DNA of 64,000 bases from Bolinopsis microptera (GCF_026151205.1 NC_087072.1:3057375-3121374); one strand, 5' to 3'; shown: positions 40,401 through 46,324, numbered from the stretch's first letter. The notes: generated by a model from the letters alone, not told the origin. Translations and numbers: made by a program.

Positions 40401-43400
40401 CTCTCAATTCACACCCACTATCCCTCCCTCAGGTGACTGTAACCTACTCTCAATTCACACCCACTATCCCTCCCTCAGGTGACTGTAACCTACTCTCAAT
40501 TCACACCCACTATCCCTCCCTCAGGTGACTGTAACCTACTCTCAATTCACACCCACTATCCCTCCCTCAGGTGACTGTAACCTACTCTCAATTCACACAC
40601 ACTATCCCTCCCTCAGGTGACTGTAACCTACTCTCAATTCACACCCACTATCCCTCCCTCAGGTGACTGTAACCTACTCTCAATTCACACCCACTATCCC
40701 TCCCTCAGGTGACTGTAACCTACTCTCAATTCACACACACTATCCCTCCCTCAGGTGACTGTAACCTACTCTCAATTCACACCCACTATCCATCCCTCAG
40801 GTGACTGTAACCTACTCTTAATTCACACCCACTATCCCTCCCTCAGGTGACTGTACCCTACTCTCAATTCACACCCACTATCCCTCCCTCAGGTGACTGT
40901 AACCTACTCTCAATTCACACCCACTATCCCTCCCTCAGGTGACTGTAACCTACTCTCAATTCACACGCACTATCCCTCCCTCAGGTGACTGTAACCTACT
41001 CTCAATTCACACCCACTATCCCTCCCTCAGGTGACTGTAACCTACTCTCAATTCACACCCACTATCCCTCCCTCAGGTGACTGTAACCTACTCTCAATTC
41101 ACACCCACTATCCCTCCCTCAGGTGACTGTAACCTACTCTCAATTCACACCCACTATCCCTCCCTCAGGTGACTTTAACCTACTCTCAATTCACACCCAC
41201 TATCCCTCCCTCAGGTGACTGTAACCTACTCTCAATTCACACCCACTATCCCTCCCTCAGGTGACTGTAACCTACTCTCAATTCACACCCACTATCCCTC
41301 CCTCAGGTGACTGTAACCTACTCTCAATTCACACACACTATCCCTCCCTCAGGTGACTGTAACCTACTCTCAATTCACACACACTATCCCTCCCTCAGGT
41401 GACTGTAACCTACTCTCAATTCACACCCACTATCCCTCCCTCAGGTGACTGTAACCTACTCTTAATTCACACCCACTATCCCTCCCTCAGGTGACTGTAA
41501 CCTACTCTCAATTCACACACACTATCCCTCCCTCAGGTGACTGTAACCTACTCTCAATTCACACCCACTATCCCTCCCTCAGGTGACTGTAACCTACTCT
41601 CAATTCACACCCACTATCCCTCCCTCAGGTGACTGTAACCTACTCTCAATTCACACCCACTATCCCTCCCTCAGGTGACTGTAACCTACTCTCAATTCAC
41701 ACCCACTGTCCCTCCCTCAGGTGACTGTAACCTACTCTCAATTCACACCCACTATCCCTCCCTCAGGTGACTGTAACTTACTCTCAATTCACACCCACTA
41801 TCCCTCCCTCAGGTGACTGTAACCTACTCTCAATTCACACCCACTATCCCTCCCTCAGGTGACTGTAACCTACTCTCAATTCACACCCACTATCCCTCCC
41901 TCAGGTGACTGTAACCTACTCTCAATTCACACCAACTATCCCTCCCTCAGGTGACTGTAACCTACTCTCAATTCACACCCACTATCCCTCCCTCAGGTGA
42001 CTGTACCGACATTACCGCTCTCTTTGAATCTGGAACTATTTCCCCCGCCACCCCCTTCTTCAACGACCAGCTGTACACATTTACGTGTAACTCTGGGCAC
42101 AGACTGGACGGACAGGAGAAGATATCCTGCCACAATGACAACTGGCAGCACACCAGGCCAACGTGCAGCGCTATAGTGGACGCCTGTGGGACCGAACATT
42201 GGGGTAAAGCGTACGCTGACTTCTCAGGTCCCTACGTGAAGGGGGACAAGGTTCATGTCTACTGCAGCAGTGGTTACACCAACACCGGCACTGGTATTTA
42301 CACAGAGTTCCTATTCGAATTTTGAGTTCTCATTAGAGTTCCTATTAGAGTTCCTATTAGAGTTCCTATTAGAATTCATAGATCAACATTGAATTATATT
42401 GACAGTCAGGCATTCTAGATTATTGTTTCCACTTGCTGAATGCTGACACAAGAATATAGACCTAGTTTTAAGCTAATTGAATTGGTTGATAATATTGATT
42501 TGTTAAAGTAAAAAATACTAAAAATCTTATTCTCCCTCCTGAAGGAACTCTAGAGTGTGGAGAGAAAGGCTGGGATAAAACAGCAGAGTGTGTCAAGAAG
42601 CAGAGCAATCAGTGCGCCAGTATCGCCGTGACCAGCGGTGCTATGGTTTGTAAGAATGCTAAGAGCGAGGTGGTTACCAGCTATACAGCGGGAGTCACGT
42701 GCGAGATAGCTTGTGAAACCGGTTACCGAACAGTGGGAAATACTGATGTAAGTTTAATAAATTGAACAAGTTTTTTTCGGTCTCAAGTATATTTTAATGT
42801 AAAGTTTATATCTAACAAATAATTACGACTGTGAAATGAAAATTATTGTCGTTTATGACAAAATTATCTTTTTTGCAGCCGATAGAGTGCAAGTCTACGG
42901 GAGTATGGGATCGTAACTCGTACCCGTCGTGTGCCGCCTACCAACCACCCACCCACCGCGACCTACAAGTCTCCCTCTCCTTCTCCACCTCGTACTGTGC
43001 CAGTGAAACTGAGCAGAAAAAGATGCAGACTGCTGTCTCTACTTCTCTTACTGATGTTAAGCAAATATCGTGTCTGAAGAACAAAAAGTGCGAAATAACC
43101 CACTTCACCTGTGCTAAGGACGGTGACAAGTCTTTCAAGGTGACGTTGAAATTGAACCAGATTGCGGACATGTCTAACACAGCAATACTGACTGATTCAG
43201 CTACAGAGATCACAGCAGCTAAAGATACCCTCAGTTTCACTATCACTTCTGCCAAGAAAAAGAGGAGTGTTATCCAGGGCCTAAAGATTCAGAAGAGAGG
43301 AACTACTCTAACATTCAGTCCCAGTGCTGTGACAAAAGCAGCCCAAACCTCCACCTGTGCTTCCAATACATTCTTAGAGAACAATCTCTGTGGTAAGACA

Positions 43401-44708
43401 AATGTTAAAAATTGTTTTCATTTTAATTGGTGGTTAAATCACTTGCAACTTTTTCGATAAGCTCATCACTACCTTTATTTTATATAAGTACGATTAATCC
43501 TTCGAAGAGCTTGATCTATTCTGGAGCCTAAACTCACCCCCCCCCCCCCCCCCCCTCACCCCCTTGTAAACCACCACCCATAACCACGTGTCCCCTCAGT
43601 GGCGTGCCCTGGAGGATACTATCTAAAGAGTGGAGCTTGTGAGGCTTGTGCTGTCGGCACATACAATCCGTCTGCTGGTGCCATCAAGTGTCTCGCATGT
43701 ACCGCCCCTGAAACTACTCTGGCAATGGGTTCAAATGCAGAGACGCAGTGTACGAAGACTTGCGAAGTTCCTCAAGTGGACAACGTTAACACCACCACCA
43801 TTCCTGTGAGTTTCTTTACTCGTGGCGTGACGTCATAACATGTGGTGTGACGTCATAACACGTAGTGTGATGTCATGACACGTGGGACAAAGTTTTGTTA
43901 AATGATTATAATTATACAGGAACATTTCATAAGACTAAGAGTATGTTGATTATCTTTAATTATTTCTCTTTCTTTCTCTCTAACCCTGCTCTCCCTCCAG
44001 ATGGGAAGTAAGATAGAAGCAGGAGCGGTGGTGTACTACACGTGTGATGACAAGTACACTATAGCTCACTCTTCTGTGTACACCTGTGCGCCTGGTCACG
44101 AGCACCAGATCATACCCAAGTGTGAAAGTAAGTCGTGTTATATTAAATATATAGTCACGTGATGTTATTTACTTTTAGTCACGTGAGATGTTATTTAGTC
44201 ACGCAGTATCTTATTGACATCGTGTGATAACTTATAGCATCTCGCAGTTATATTTAAGTTACGTTAATGACGTCACTTCAACAGAAACTAACGGTCACAC
44301 GTTGTTCAGGTGAAAACAAGACGATTATGTGGATATTAATCGCAGTATGCGGGGGTATTTTCATCTTAGCTCTGTTCTTATTGGTCTGCTTCTGCTGTGC
44401 CATCAAGACAAGAAAAAAAGATGACAACACCAATAGTAGTATTAGTGAGGCTGATAACGATAATTACATCTTAGAGAACAAGTTAGTGTGAAGTATTATT
44501 AATTAAAGGATTGTTTCTAAGAAATACTATAGTTGTGAATAATTGATGGATGTTTTTATGATTGCATCTGAGGACATGATGTAAATGGTAAAGACTCAGT
44601 CTATTTTTGCAGTATTACAAACTAATTATGGGAGCATTATTTCAACTTCTTTTCAGATACTCATCAGCAGAATACAGTCCTAGAGCTCAAGAAAACTCCA
44701 AAGTGTAA
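3617..44708 (+). CDS. giant Ig-like/CCP transmembrane receptor, about 75 exons
   Basis: ATG at 3617 opens a signal peptide (MIIQVYGALILAVTLPLGAW) split from the rest by a phase-1 intron. Exons follow to 44708. Ig-like domains have the usual Cys, central Trp and Y-x-C pattern; domain borders are almost all phase-1 introns, and many domains carry a second intron in the middle in phase 0 or 2. Later parts hold CCP domains, a basic cleavage-type site, a GCC2/GCC3 module, one transmembrane helix and a short tail. Checking exon lengths against phase, all junctions agree except exon 2/3 (4166/4325) and exon 7/8 (7460 to about 7831). Predicted length is about 5,500 residues. Family knowledge: large Ig/CCP ectodomains serve adhesion or self/non-self recognition. 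A recognition role here is inference; no named orthologue is recognised. Confidence 0.85.
4769..6178 (-). mobile_element. 5'-truncated LINE (non-LTR retrotransposon), reverse transcriptase C-terminus
   Basis: Minus-strand reading from 6178 gives a reverse transcriptase tail starting at the catalytic motif (YSDDID). It runs through the conserved region LLYNCNSWA...HRKHLRRIL...RWRMLGHILR and GRRGRPCLNLLDVIRKDL. The frame is interrupted by a DNA transposon (4872-5449) and resumes with NLDIRLKNLTDFEDLRFL to a stop at 4769-4771. Everything upstream of the YxDD motif (endonuclease, RT fingers) is absent, as expected for a 5'-truncated insertion. It lies antisense in intron 3 of the receptor. The clade is not certain. 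Confidence 0.85.
4872..5449. mobile_element. DNA transposon (TIR CCTTACAAGACA, TA target) inside the LINE
   Basis: Terminal inverted repeats CCTTACAAGACATTTTT are flanked by TA on both sides (4870-4871 and 5450-5451). Removing the element and one TA restores an uninterrupted LINE reading frame (KDL-T-S-RNLDIR), so the empty site is implied by the host element itself. Inside each end lies a 70-bp subterminal repeat in direct orientation (about 4896-4965 and 5347-5417) containing CGCCATATTTTCGGACCGCC. An open frame of about 90 codons inside (minus, 5153-5434) has no recognisable transposase motif, so the element is probably non-autonomous. A TA duplication is typical of Tc1/mariner and some other superfamilies. 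Confidence 0.8.
6303..8406 (+). CDS. receptor exons 4-9: Ig-like domains and cysteine-rich module
   Basis: Exon 4 (6303-6581) is a complete Ig-like domain (TTTLTCTV, FKWLDS, TTYKCVV). Exon 5 (6711-6872) is a shorter Ig-like piece (GTINCVV). Exon 6 (7060-7161) resembles the start of a CCP module (GDEVYASCPAGYNLIG), and exon 7 (7354-7460) continues it with two cysteines. Exon 8 ends at 8043 and starts near 7831; exon 9 is 8297-8406, and both are cysteine-rich. Exon 7 leaves phase 0, but no acceptor for exon 8 fits that phase, so this join is unresolved. The sequence before exon 8 (7580-7830) has several scattered CCCCAG copies. Confidence 0.7.
8994..10086 (+). CDS. receptor exons 10-13: PAN/apple-like module and an Ig half
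   Basis: Exons 8994-9101, 9237-9356, 9454-9540 and 9943-10086 join in frame, all phase 1. The first two read LADAKSKCLTTSG-DCGGITYEP...KYTLRVGPDL...EISWIG, which matches the general PAN/apple pattern (Ala-rich helix, Cys, then CxGI/VxY and a Leu-rich strand ending in SW). Exon 12 adds two cysteines. Exon 13 has the second half of an Ig-like domain (ATLSVTKVTADVTYSC). The PAN assignment is from pattern memory and moderate. Confidence 0.6.
10202..10347. repeat. 146-bp near-perfect palindrome in receptor intron 13
   Basis: The left arm beginning CTGTAGTTT(A/T)AAAGATGACC is matched base for base on the opposite strand by the right arm ending at 10347, with only two or three mismatches across about 62 bases. 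The centre is (AT)-rich with almost no loop. It could be a small MITE or a perfect hairpin. It ends 40 bp upstream of the exon at 10388. Confidence 0.9.
10388..13215 (+). CDS. receptor exons 14-20: tandem Ig-like domains
   Basis: Exons 10388-10675, 10832-10987, 11086-11247, 11579-11878, 12050-12355, 12461-12766 and 12928-13215 all start and end in phase 1. Most encode one whole Ig-like domain each; 10832-10987 and 11086-11247 split one domain. Typical landmarks are ALTITCTA and FTCYTDFG in the first and SISCTLNYG with YTCEFKY in 12461-12766. The exons at 12461 and 12928 form a two-domain unit repeated in the next block. Confidence 0.88.
11485..11527. repeat. 21-bp AT-rich palindromic unit, two copies
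   Basis: Two tandem copies of an ATAATGTACATTATACAATGT unit, less one edge base, each itself nearly palindromic, in intron 16. Short and of no evident function. Confidence 0.7.
13418..15142 (+). CDS. receptor exons 21-23: second copy of a two-domain Ig unit
   Basis: Exons 13418-13572 (phase 1 to 0), 13696-13837 (0 to 1) and 14846-15142 (phase 1). The first two together encode an Ig domain clearly related to the single exon 12461-12766: both have TGPDSV/LGPDSV before the Trp and YTCQFKY/YTCEFKY. Exon 14846-15142 is the counterpart of 12928-13215 (CTFTGNE in both, KCLFEMTT against ECKFEMAT, ending VVRE). A DNA transposon fills the intron between the second and third exons. Confidence 0.88.
13902..14777. 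mobile_element. DNA transposon (TIR CCTTACTCGGGA, TA target)
   Basis: Terminal inverted repeats CCTTACTCGGGA are flanked by TA on each side (13900-13901 and 14778-14779). Subterminal repeats of about 80 bp lie in direct orientation at both ends (13920-14005 and 14680-14755), each holding TCCGCCATATTTTTCCCGG. An open frame of 98 codons (14184-14480, acidic Asn/Asp-rich end) shows no transposase signature I recognise. Architecture, CCTTAC termini and TA target match the element at 4872-5449, although the interiors differ. Confidence 0.8.
15319..22082 (+). CDS. receptor exons 24-39: Ig-like domains mostly split by mid-domain introns
   Basis: Exons 15319-15473, 15649-15978, 16198-16321, 16499-16574, 16768-16967, 17180-17303, 17420-17589, 17815-17990, 19703-19841, 19953-20080, 20188-20323, 20451-20741, 20846-20975, 21160-21308, 21430-21547 and 21919-22082 all keep frame. 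Apart from the undivided domain at 20451-20741, domains are cut near the middle in phase 0 or 2 and joined to the next in phase 1. Exon 15649-15978 fuses the second half of one domain with the first half of the next. The pairs 15319/15649 and 17815/19703 are duplicates (FSFSDGTDTW against FTFTDGTKTW, then GTLNL against GTLTL). The intron 17991-19702 carries two DNA elements. Confidence 0.87.
18200..18487. mobile_element. hAT-type MITE with perfect 8-bp target duplication
   Basis: Inverted termini CAGTGGCGTAACG / CGTTACGCCACTG are flanked by identical 8-bp direct repeats GGTGTGGG (18192-18199 and 18488-18495). CAGTGGCG-type termini with an 8-bp duplication are the hallmark of hAT elements. At 288 bp, GC-rich with repeated GGCGCCCCC runs and no coding frame, it is non-autonomous. 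The perfect duplication suggests a fairly young insertion. Confidence 0.93.
18512..19460. mobile_element. 949-bp TIR element (ACTAACGGGTGATGA termini)
   Basis: A 26-bp inverted repeat starting ACTAACGGGTGATGA and ending in AAAAAATGG lies at 18512-18537 and 19435-19460 with one mismatch. No clear target duplication is visible. The interior has no convincing transposase; an open frame at 19205-19399 is short. It is probably a non-autonomous DNA transposon of a superfamily I cannot name, and sits only 16 bp from the hAT MITE copy. Confidence 0.75.
22285..23364 (+). CDS. receptor exons 40-42: Ig half plus an unrecognised module
   Basis: Exon 22285-22425 is an Ig first half (AKVTCKV). Exon 22613-23029 (139 codons) is different: LQIRYTAHPDNSEKFVNLYD, then HECGQSVWVTVPSEE, IWTISKTSTHLTLKQNEKL and a last cysteine, with no Ig spacing. 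It looks like a compact beta-sandwich module, perhaps related to the FAMeT-type domain found in some animal surface proteins, but I cannot place it. Exon 23269-23364 adds two cysteines. All junctions are phase 1. Confidence 0.75.
23510..25504 (+). CDS. receptor exon 43: 2-kb exon with about five fused Ig-like domains
   Basis: A single uninterrupted 1,995-base exon, phase 1 at both ends. After a Cys-containing start (CKSFILV...KETCPTIK) it encodes serial Ig-like domains with landmarks TILTCGYEG, YTCNHEW, SLTCSVSH, ATCKISLDG, TVTCEVKG, YTCKVVF and AFTCTVTES. Neighbouring domains are split over two exons, so intron loss, for instance through a reverse-transcribed copy, or domain amplification within one exon are both possible. 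Confidence 0.92.
25643..30054 (+). CDS. receptor exons 44-53: Ig-like domains
   Basis: Exons 25643-25782, 25932-26073, 27349-27545, 27678-27902, 28134-28278, 28395-28733, 28858-29028, 29261-29365, 29550-29687 and 29890-30054 join in frame. Exon 27678-27902 is phase 0 at both ends and fuses a second half (YTCAVTMAG) with the next first half (TLTCKVSG). Exon 28395-28733 lacks the Cys pair and may be a decayed domain. The intron 26074-27348 contains an antisense gene. Confidence 0.87.
26295..27125 (-). CDS. intronless coiled-coil protein nested antisense in the receptor gene
   Basis: A 276-codon frame starts MSASLTSKYMEQLTRG (ATG at 27125-27123, purine at -3). An in-frame upstream extension to 27185 exists but lacks a better start. 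The middle (ELREEKIKNQKTIMELQQ and following) is heptad-rich. A block of about 36 residues, KEAELKAMEPTVVYSRSSG to DPLSRKKF, is repeated downstream as KKAELRAMEPTVVHSRSFG to DPSNLRKF, an internal duplication. No introns and no poly-A tract are visible; an old retrocopy that stayed open, or a genuine single-exon gene, are both possible. The family is not recognised. Confidence 0.7.
   Translation of the reverse strand: MSASLTSKYMEQLTRGPFSKDFIEQVVNAQDTILDDICQTLSLTDHQSIRSETLNQGHVTRGQLCEWLEAVSCLLHTCSVPLLQNALPLATAVEELREEKIKNQKTIMELQQIIIDRKEAELKAMEPTVVYSRSSGAVPQARQIPQDPLSRKKFVQELSKVRNNPTSSVKEAQLEFQRAGDKTEQSIIGKKKAELRAMEPTVVHSRSFGVPPAREIPLDPSNLRKFAMILSKEELENGIDDKMSEVLSQMEDFTFNSSDHVTKVLKRAKSIRDEEN
28013..28098. 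repeat. 86-bp hairpin-forming palindrome
   Basis: Arms of about 43 bases with essentially no loop: GGCAAATAGGTACAATG is mirrored by CATTTTACCTATTTGCC, and GGCTATTAACCGGTTAAT by its complement. It lies in receptor intron 47, about 35 bp before the acceptor of exon 28134. It is probably a minimal MITE or a palindrome. Confidence 0.88.
30189..31298 (+). CDS. receptor exon 54: 1.1-kb exon with fused Ig-like domains
   Basis: A single exon of 1,110 bases, phase 1 at both ends, encoding an atypical first domain and then three Ig-like domains (NLLCSVTGS, TITCHLDG, TVVCTLNG with following Y-x-C strands). Together with exon 23510-25504 it is one of two places where the usual mid-domain and border introns are missing. 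Confidence 0.9.
31440..38002 (+). CDS. receptor exons 55-67: Ig-like domains
   Basis: Exons 31440-31567, 31800-32002, 32136-32323, 32459-32642, 34949-35031, 35146-35354, 35465-35687, 35949-36137, 36236-36384, 36645-36852, 37092-37256, 37451-37714 and 37860-38002 keep frame throughout. Several fuse the second half of one domain with the first half of the next (31800, 35465, 36645). The domain made of 32459-32642 and 34949-35031 is separated by a 2.3-kb intron holding a tandem array and an antisense gene. Confidence 0.87.
32661..32930. repeat. 10-bp tandem repeat (GTTAAATTAA), 27 copies
   Basis: Twenty-seven perfect copies in register, starting 18 bp after the exon that ends at 32642. Perfect homogeneity suggests recent expansion. 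Confidence 0.97.
33247..33859 (-). CDS. two-exon small secreted protein nested antisense in the receptor gene
   Basis: Exon 1 is 33760-33859 (ATG at 33859-33857), donor GTGAGT at 33759-33754, phase 1; exon 2 is 33247-33584, ending in TAG. Lengths sum to 438 bases, 145 residues plus stop. The N-terminus MFLSIVLLCLSQLVLTTMS is a clear signal peptide. The mature part is Gly/Asn-rich and aromatic (YRGSGDIYIKEHG, DKGCWYAEFPL) with a single cysteine and ends NYNFRGNEL. An AATAAA signal lies on the minus strand at 33153-33148, about 95 bases past the stop. The family is not recognised. Signal peptide, phase-matched intron and polyadenylation signal together support a real gene. Confidence 0.75.
33860..34948. 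other. intronic sequence without a recognised feature
   Basis: Remainder of receptor intron 58, AT-rich. It probably contains the promoter of the antisense secreted gene at its left edge. Open frames here lack protein-like composition. Confidence 0.4.
38136..38484 (+). CDS. receptor exon 68: Ig second half and first clear CCP domain
   Basis: Phase 0 to phase 1. It starts with an Ig second half (SSFTCTFHF) and continues into a CCP/sushi domain (CKTPSVAHGGYTPV, LSVSCTNTT, ALTCGNT, PTCKFMG), marking the change from Ig to CCP architecture. Its donor (GTGAGT, 38485) opens the intron filled by the 46-bp array. Confidence 0.9.
38557..41996 (+). repeat. 46-bp minisatellite carrying a splice acceptor/donor in every unit
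   Basis: About 75 units in strict 46-bp register. The acceptor-like AG occurs at 38591-38592 and then every 46 bases to the genuine acceptor at 41995-41996; marker variants elsewhere fall at exact multiples of 46. The core of each unit is CCCTCCCTCAG followed by GTGACTGTA. The last unit is the real 3' splice site of exon 69, and its first nine coding bases are repeat sequence. CAG/GTGACT also matches the 5' splice-site consensus CAG/GTRAGT at all but one position. Variants (GTGACTTTAA, GTGACTGTACC, CACTGTCCC) recur in blocks. Confidence 0.97.
41997..44127 (+). CDS. receptor exons 69-73: CCP domains, cleavable region and GCC2/GCC3 module
   Basis: Exons 41997-42293, 42545-42747, 42879-43392, 43600-43805 and 44001-44127. 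CCP patterns include GDCTDITAL...YTFTCNSGHRLDG...ISCHNDNW and VTCEIACETGYRTVG. The third exon then has a segment of about 130 residues with four cysteines and two basic sites (KKKRS encoded at 43254-43268, QKRG shortly after) resembling furin-type cleavage sites. Exon 43600-43805 is a GCC2/GCC3 ephrin-receptor-like module (CPGGYYLKSGACEACAVGTY). The last exon closes a final CCP. CCP plus GCC2/GCC3 also occurs in SVEP1-type proteins. Confidence 0.87.
42303..42375. repeat. 12-bp tandem repeat (GAGTTCCTATTA)
   Basis: About four to five imperfect copies beginning nine bases after the exon that ends at 42293. Confidence 0.8.
43537..43555. repeat. poly(C) run of 19
   Basis: Uninterrupted run of cytosines about 45 bases upstream of the acceptor at 43598-43599, part of an extended pyrimidine-rich stretch. 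Confidence 0.95.
43824..43880. repeat. 20-bp repeat with perfect CRE palindromes
   Basis: Three copies of a 20-bp unit (GTGTGACGTCATAACACGTG-like) in the intron after 43805. Two hold a perfect TGACGTCA (43828-43835 and 43848-43855); the third has TGATGTCA. Further perfect TGACGTCA sites lie at 44268-44275, 48772-48779 and 48800-48807. CRE function is inference; CREB/ATF proteins bind this palindrome. Confidence 0.75.
44310..44708 (+). CDS. receptor last exons: transmembrane helix and two possible tails
   Basis: Exon 74 starts at 44310 and encodes IMWILIAVCGGIFILALFLL as a single transmembrane helix, followed by the basic stop-transfer stretch KTRKKD and a short cytoplasmic tail. Two endings are supported. 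Reading straight through gives ...ILENKLV and a TGA at 44489-44491. A GTTAGT donor at 44482 joined in frame to the acceptor before 44657 gives ...ILENKYSSAEYSPRAQENSK plus V and a stop at 44706-44708. The spliced tail adds two tyrosines. No ITIM or ITAM is present. Confidence 0.85.
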
Positions 44709-44742
44709 ACATGATATCATCATGGTGTCATGTGATCCATAA

Positions 44743-44748
44743 ATTAAA
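44743..44748 (+). promoter_or_regulatory. polyadenylation signal ATTAAA
   Basis: An ATTAAA hexamer lies 35 bases after the distal stop codon of the receptor gene. Another AATTAAA is just after the proximal stop (near 44501), so alternative polyadenylation could match the two tails. Confidence 0.5.
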
Positions 44749-45425
44749 GGATTTTTCATTGGATGGGATTTTAACGTTATTTTAAAAGAAAGATTAACGC
44801 CACGTAGCTGTTACAGACGTAACATTTACACAAAATTTCAGATCAACGTTTTGAAAATTTATTAGATATTTCCTAGCGTTTTTTAGTTTTCCAACTCATC
44901 AAAAATATAGCACGAATGAGTAATACTAATAGTACGAAGAAGACGTGGGTATCACTCATTGTATTTGATAGCTGCACTGATTAATATAATTGAATAGAAT
45001 AGTACTACCACCATAATTTGAAGATTTGAGTGACCATCAATTTTCAATAGACAACATTATTTTCAAGTGACCATATTTCATATTTTCCCCGGGCGATGAA
45101 ACTTTTGATACCGCCAATTTGTCCACAAATTTTGTATTGTTTTATGTAATCGACCAAAATTTCTATATTTACTTGAGTACAGTACTAAGTACTAAATTCA
45201 CAAATGCACTAATACTATAATTGAGGCCATCGATTAAAACTGACGGCGTTAAAATGATTAAATCCGCCATTGTTTATTAACTAACCCGGCGCGCGTTACT
45301 TCGTGCGCGCGCAGATCACCTTGACCTGGATCATGGGTGCTGGGATAAATATTTCGGGGAAAAAAGCAGTGCAGCGTGCACTACTTTGAACTTCATATTA
45401 TTTCGACGAAATTTAGACGAGTATT

Positions 45426-45615
45426 ACAGTGGAGTTCCCACCTTCGAGTGGTGGCTGAGAGGTGGCGCGGTATATGCAGAGTATAATAATGTCAGCCTTG
45501 CGGCGCGGCTGACATTAGCTTTCATTACGTTTGAACTATCGCGTCCGCGGCAATGCTGACATTAATCATATTCTGCATACACCGCGCCACCACTCGTAGG
45601 TGGGAACTCCACTGT
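45426..45615. mobile_element. foldback element with 75-80-bp arms
   Basis: Left arm 45426-45505 (ACAGTGGAGTTCCCACC, GAGTGGTGG, GGCGCGGT, TATGCAGA, AATGTCAGC) returns inverted at 45541-45615 with a few small differences. The spacer is about 35 bp. This is typical of a foldback/MITE element; family unknown. Confidence 0.8.
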
Positions 45616-45714
45616 TACCTGTCATTCAAGTCATACCATCATCAGTGCGCCACTTGTCATAGTGTCATACGTTGTAGACCTTCCACGGCGCACGAGTGAG
45701 CGACTGTATCGTGG

Positions 45715-46324
45715 TTACTGGGCCGCTCTCAGCCTGTCATTCCGCCGAATCTCTATTCGGTTAATGAACATAATAGCCTGAGGTCCCCAGGCAATATCGT
45801 GGCCACGATACTATCAACTAGACTATGTCTATACTAGCTACTAATTATTAGTGAAACTTGTCATATACGTTGTATGACCCGCCGCGCACAAGTACATTAT
45901 ACTTATAGCATGGGGTCCCCAAATAAGACAAAGCTGCGCTTTAAATTTGGCACGCCAATATCTGTGCCCGGCGCTTTTTTCAACTTTCAAGCTTCCTAGC
46001 TGAACAGCGAGAGGAGCAAACGATAAACTAATTAGTTATAGTTACTAGGTTGTAGGTAAAGCTGCATTTAGCAATTAGGATAAAGTAGTTTTTAATATTT
46101 CGAAATTATGTTTTTTGCCCCGGCTTTTACCTAACCATGTGCTTTCGCGCCACTGCGGGCGCGCTTGTTTCACAAGAGCGGGCGTGAGGCGGGCGCGCGC
46201 CACTGCAAGCGCAAGGGCTCTGGATAGCGCAACCCCGGCTCACCCCAGCTTACCTGGGGACCTCAGGCTATCGTGTTCATTAACAGAGATTCGGCGGAAT
46301 GACAGGCTGAGCGCGGCGCAGTAA
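45715..46324. mobile_element. inverted pair of a dispersed repeat unit
   Basis: Arms of about 75-80 bp at 45715-45793 and 46250-46324 in opposite orientation read TTACTGGGCCGC...CAGCCTGTCATTCCGCC...ATGAACATAATAGCCTGAGG...CCCCAGG. Related copies occur at 47040-47103 and 62281-62379. A second inverted pair lies inside and overlapping it (46183-46229 with 46502-46546, AAGGGCTCTGGATAG and GGCGGGCGCGCGC). It is probably a non-autonomous foldback transposon family. Confidence 0.75.

Noticed and set aside
38557-41996. CRISPR-like array
   Set aside because: Units are tandem with no variable spacers, in an animal intron; it is a minisatellite.
46115-46324. Arg/Ala-rich frame
   Set aside because: Falls entirely in the CpG-rich inverted-repeat cluster; composition is that of GCGCGC-rich repeat sequence.
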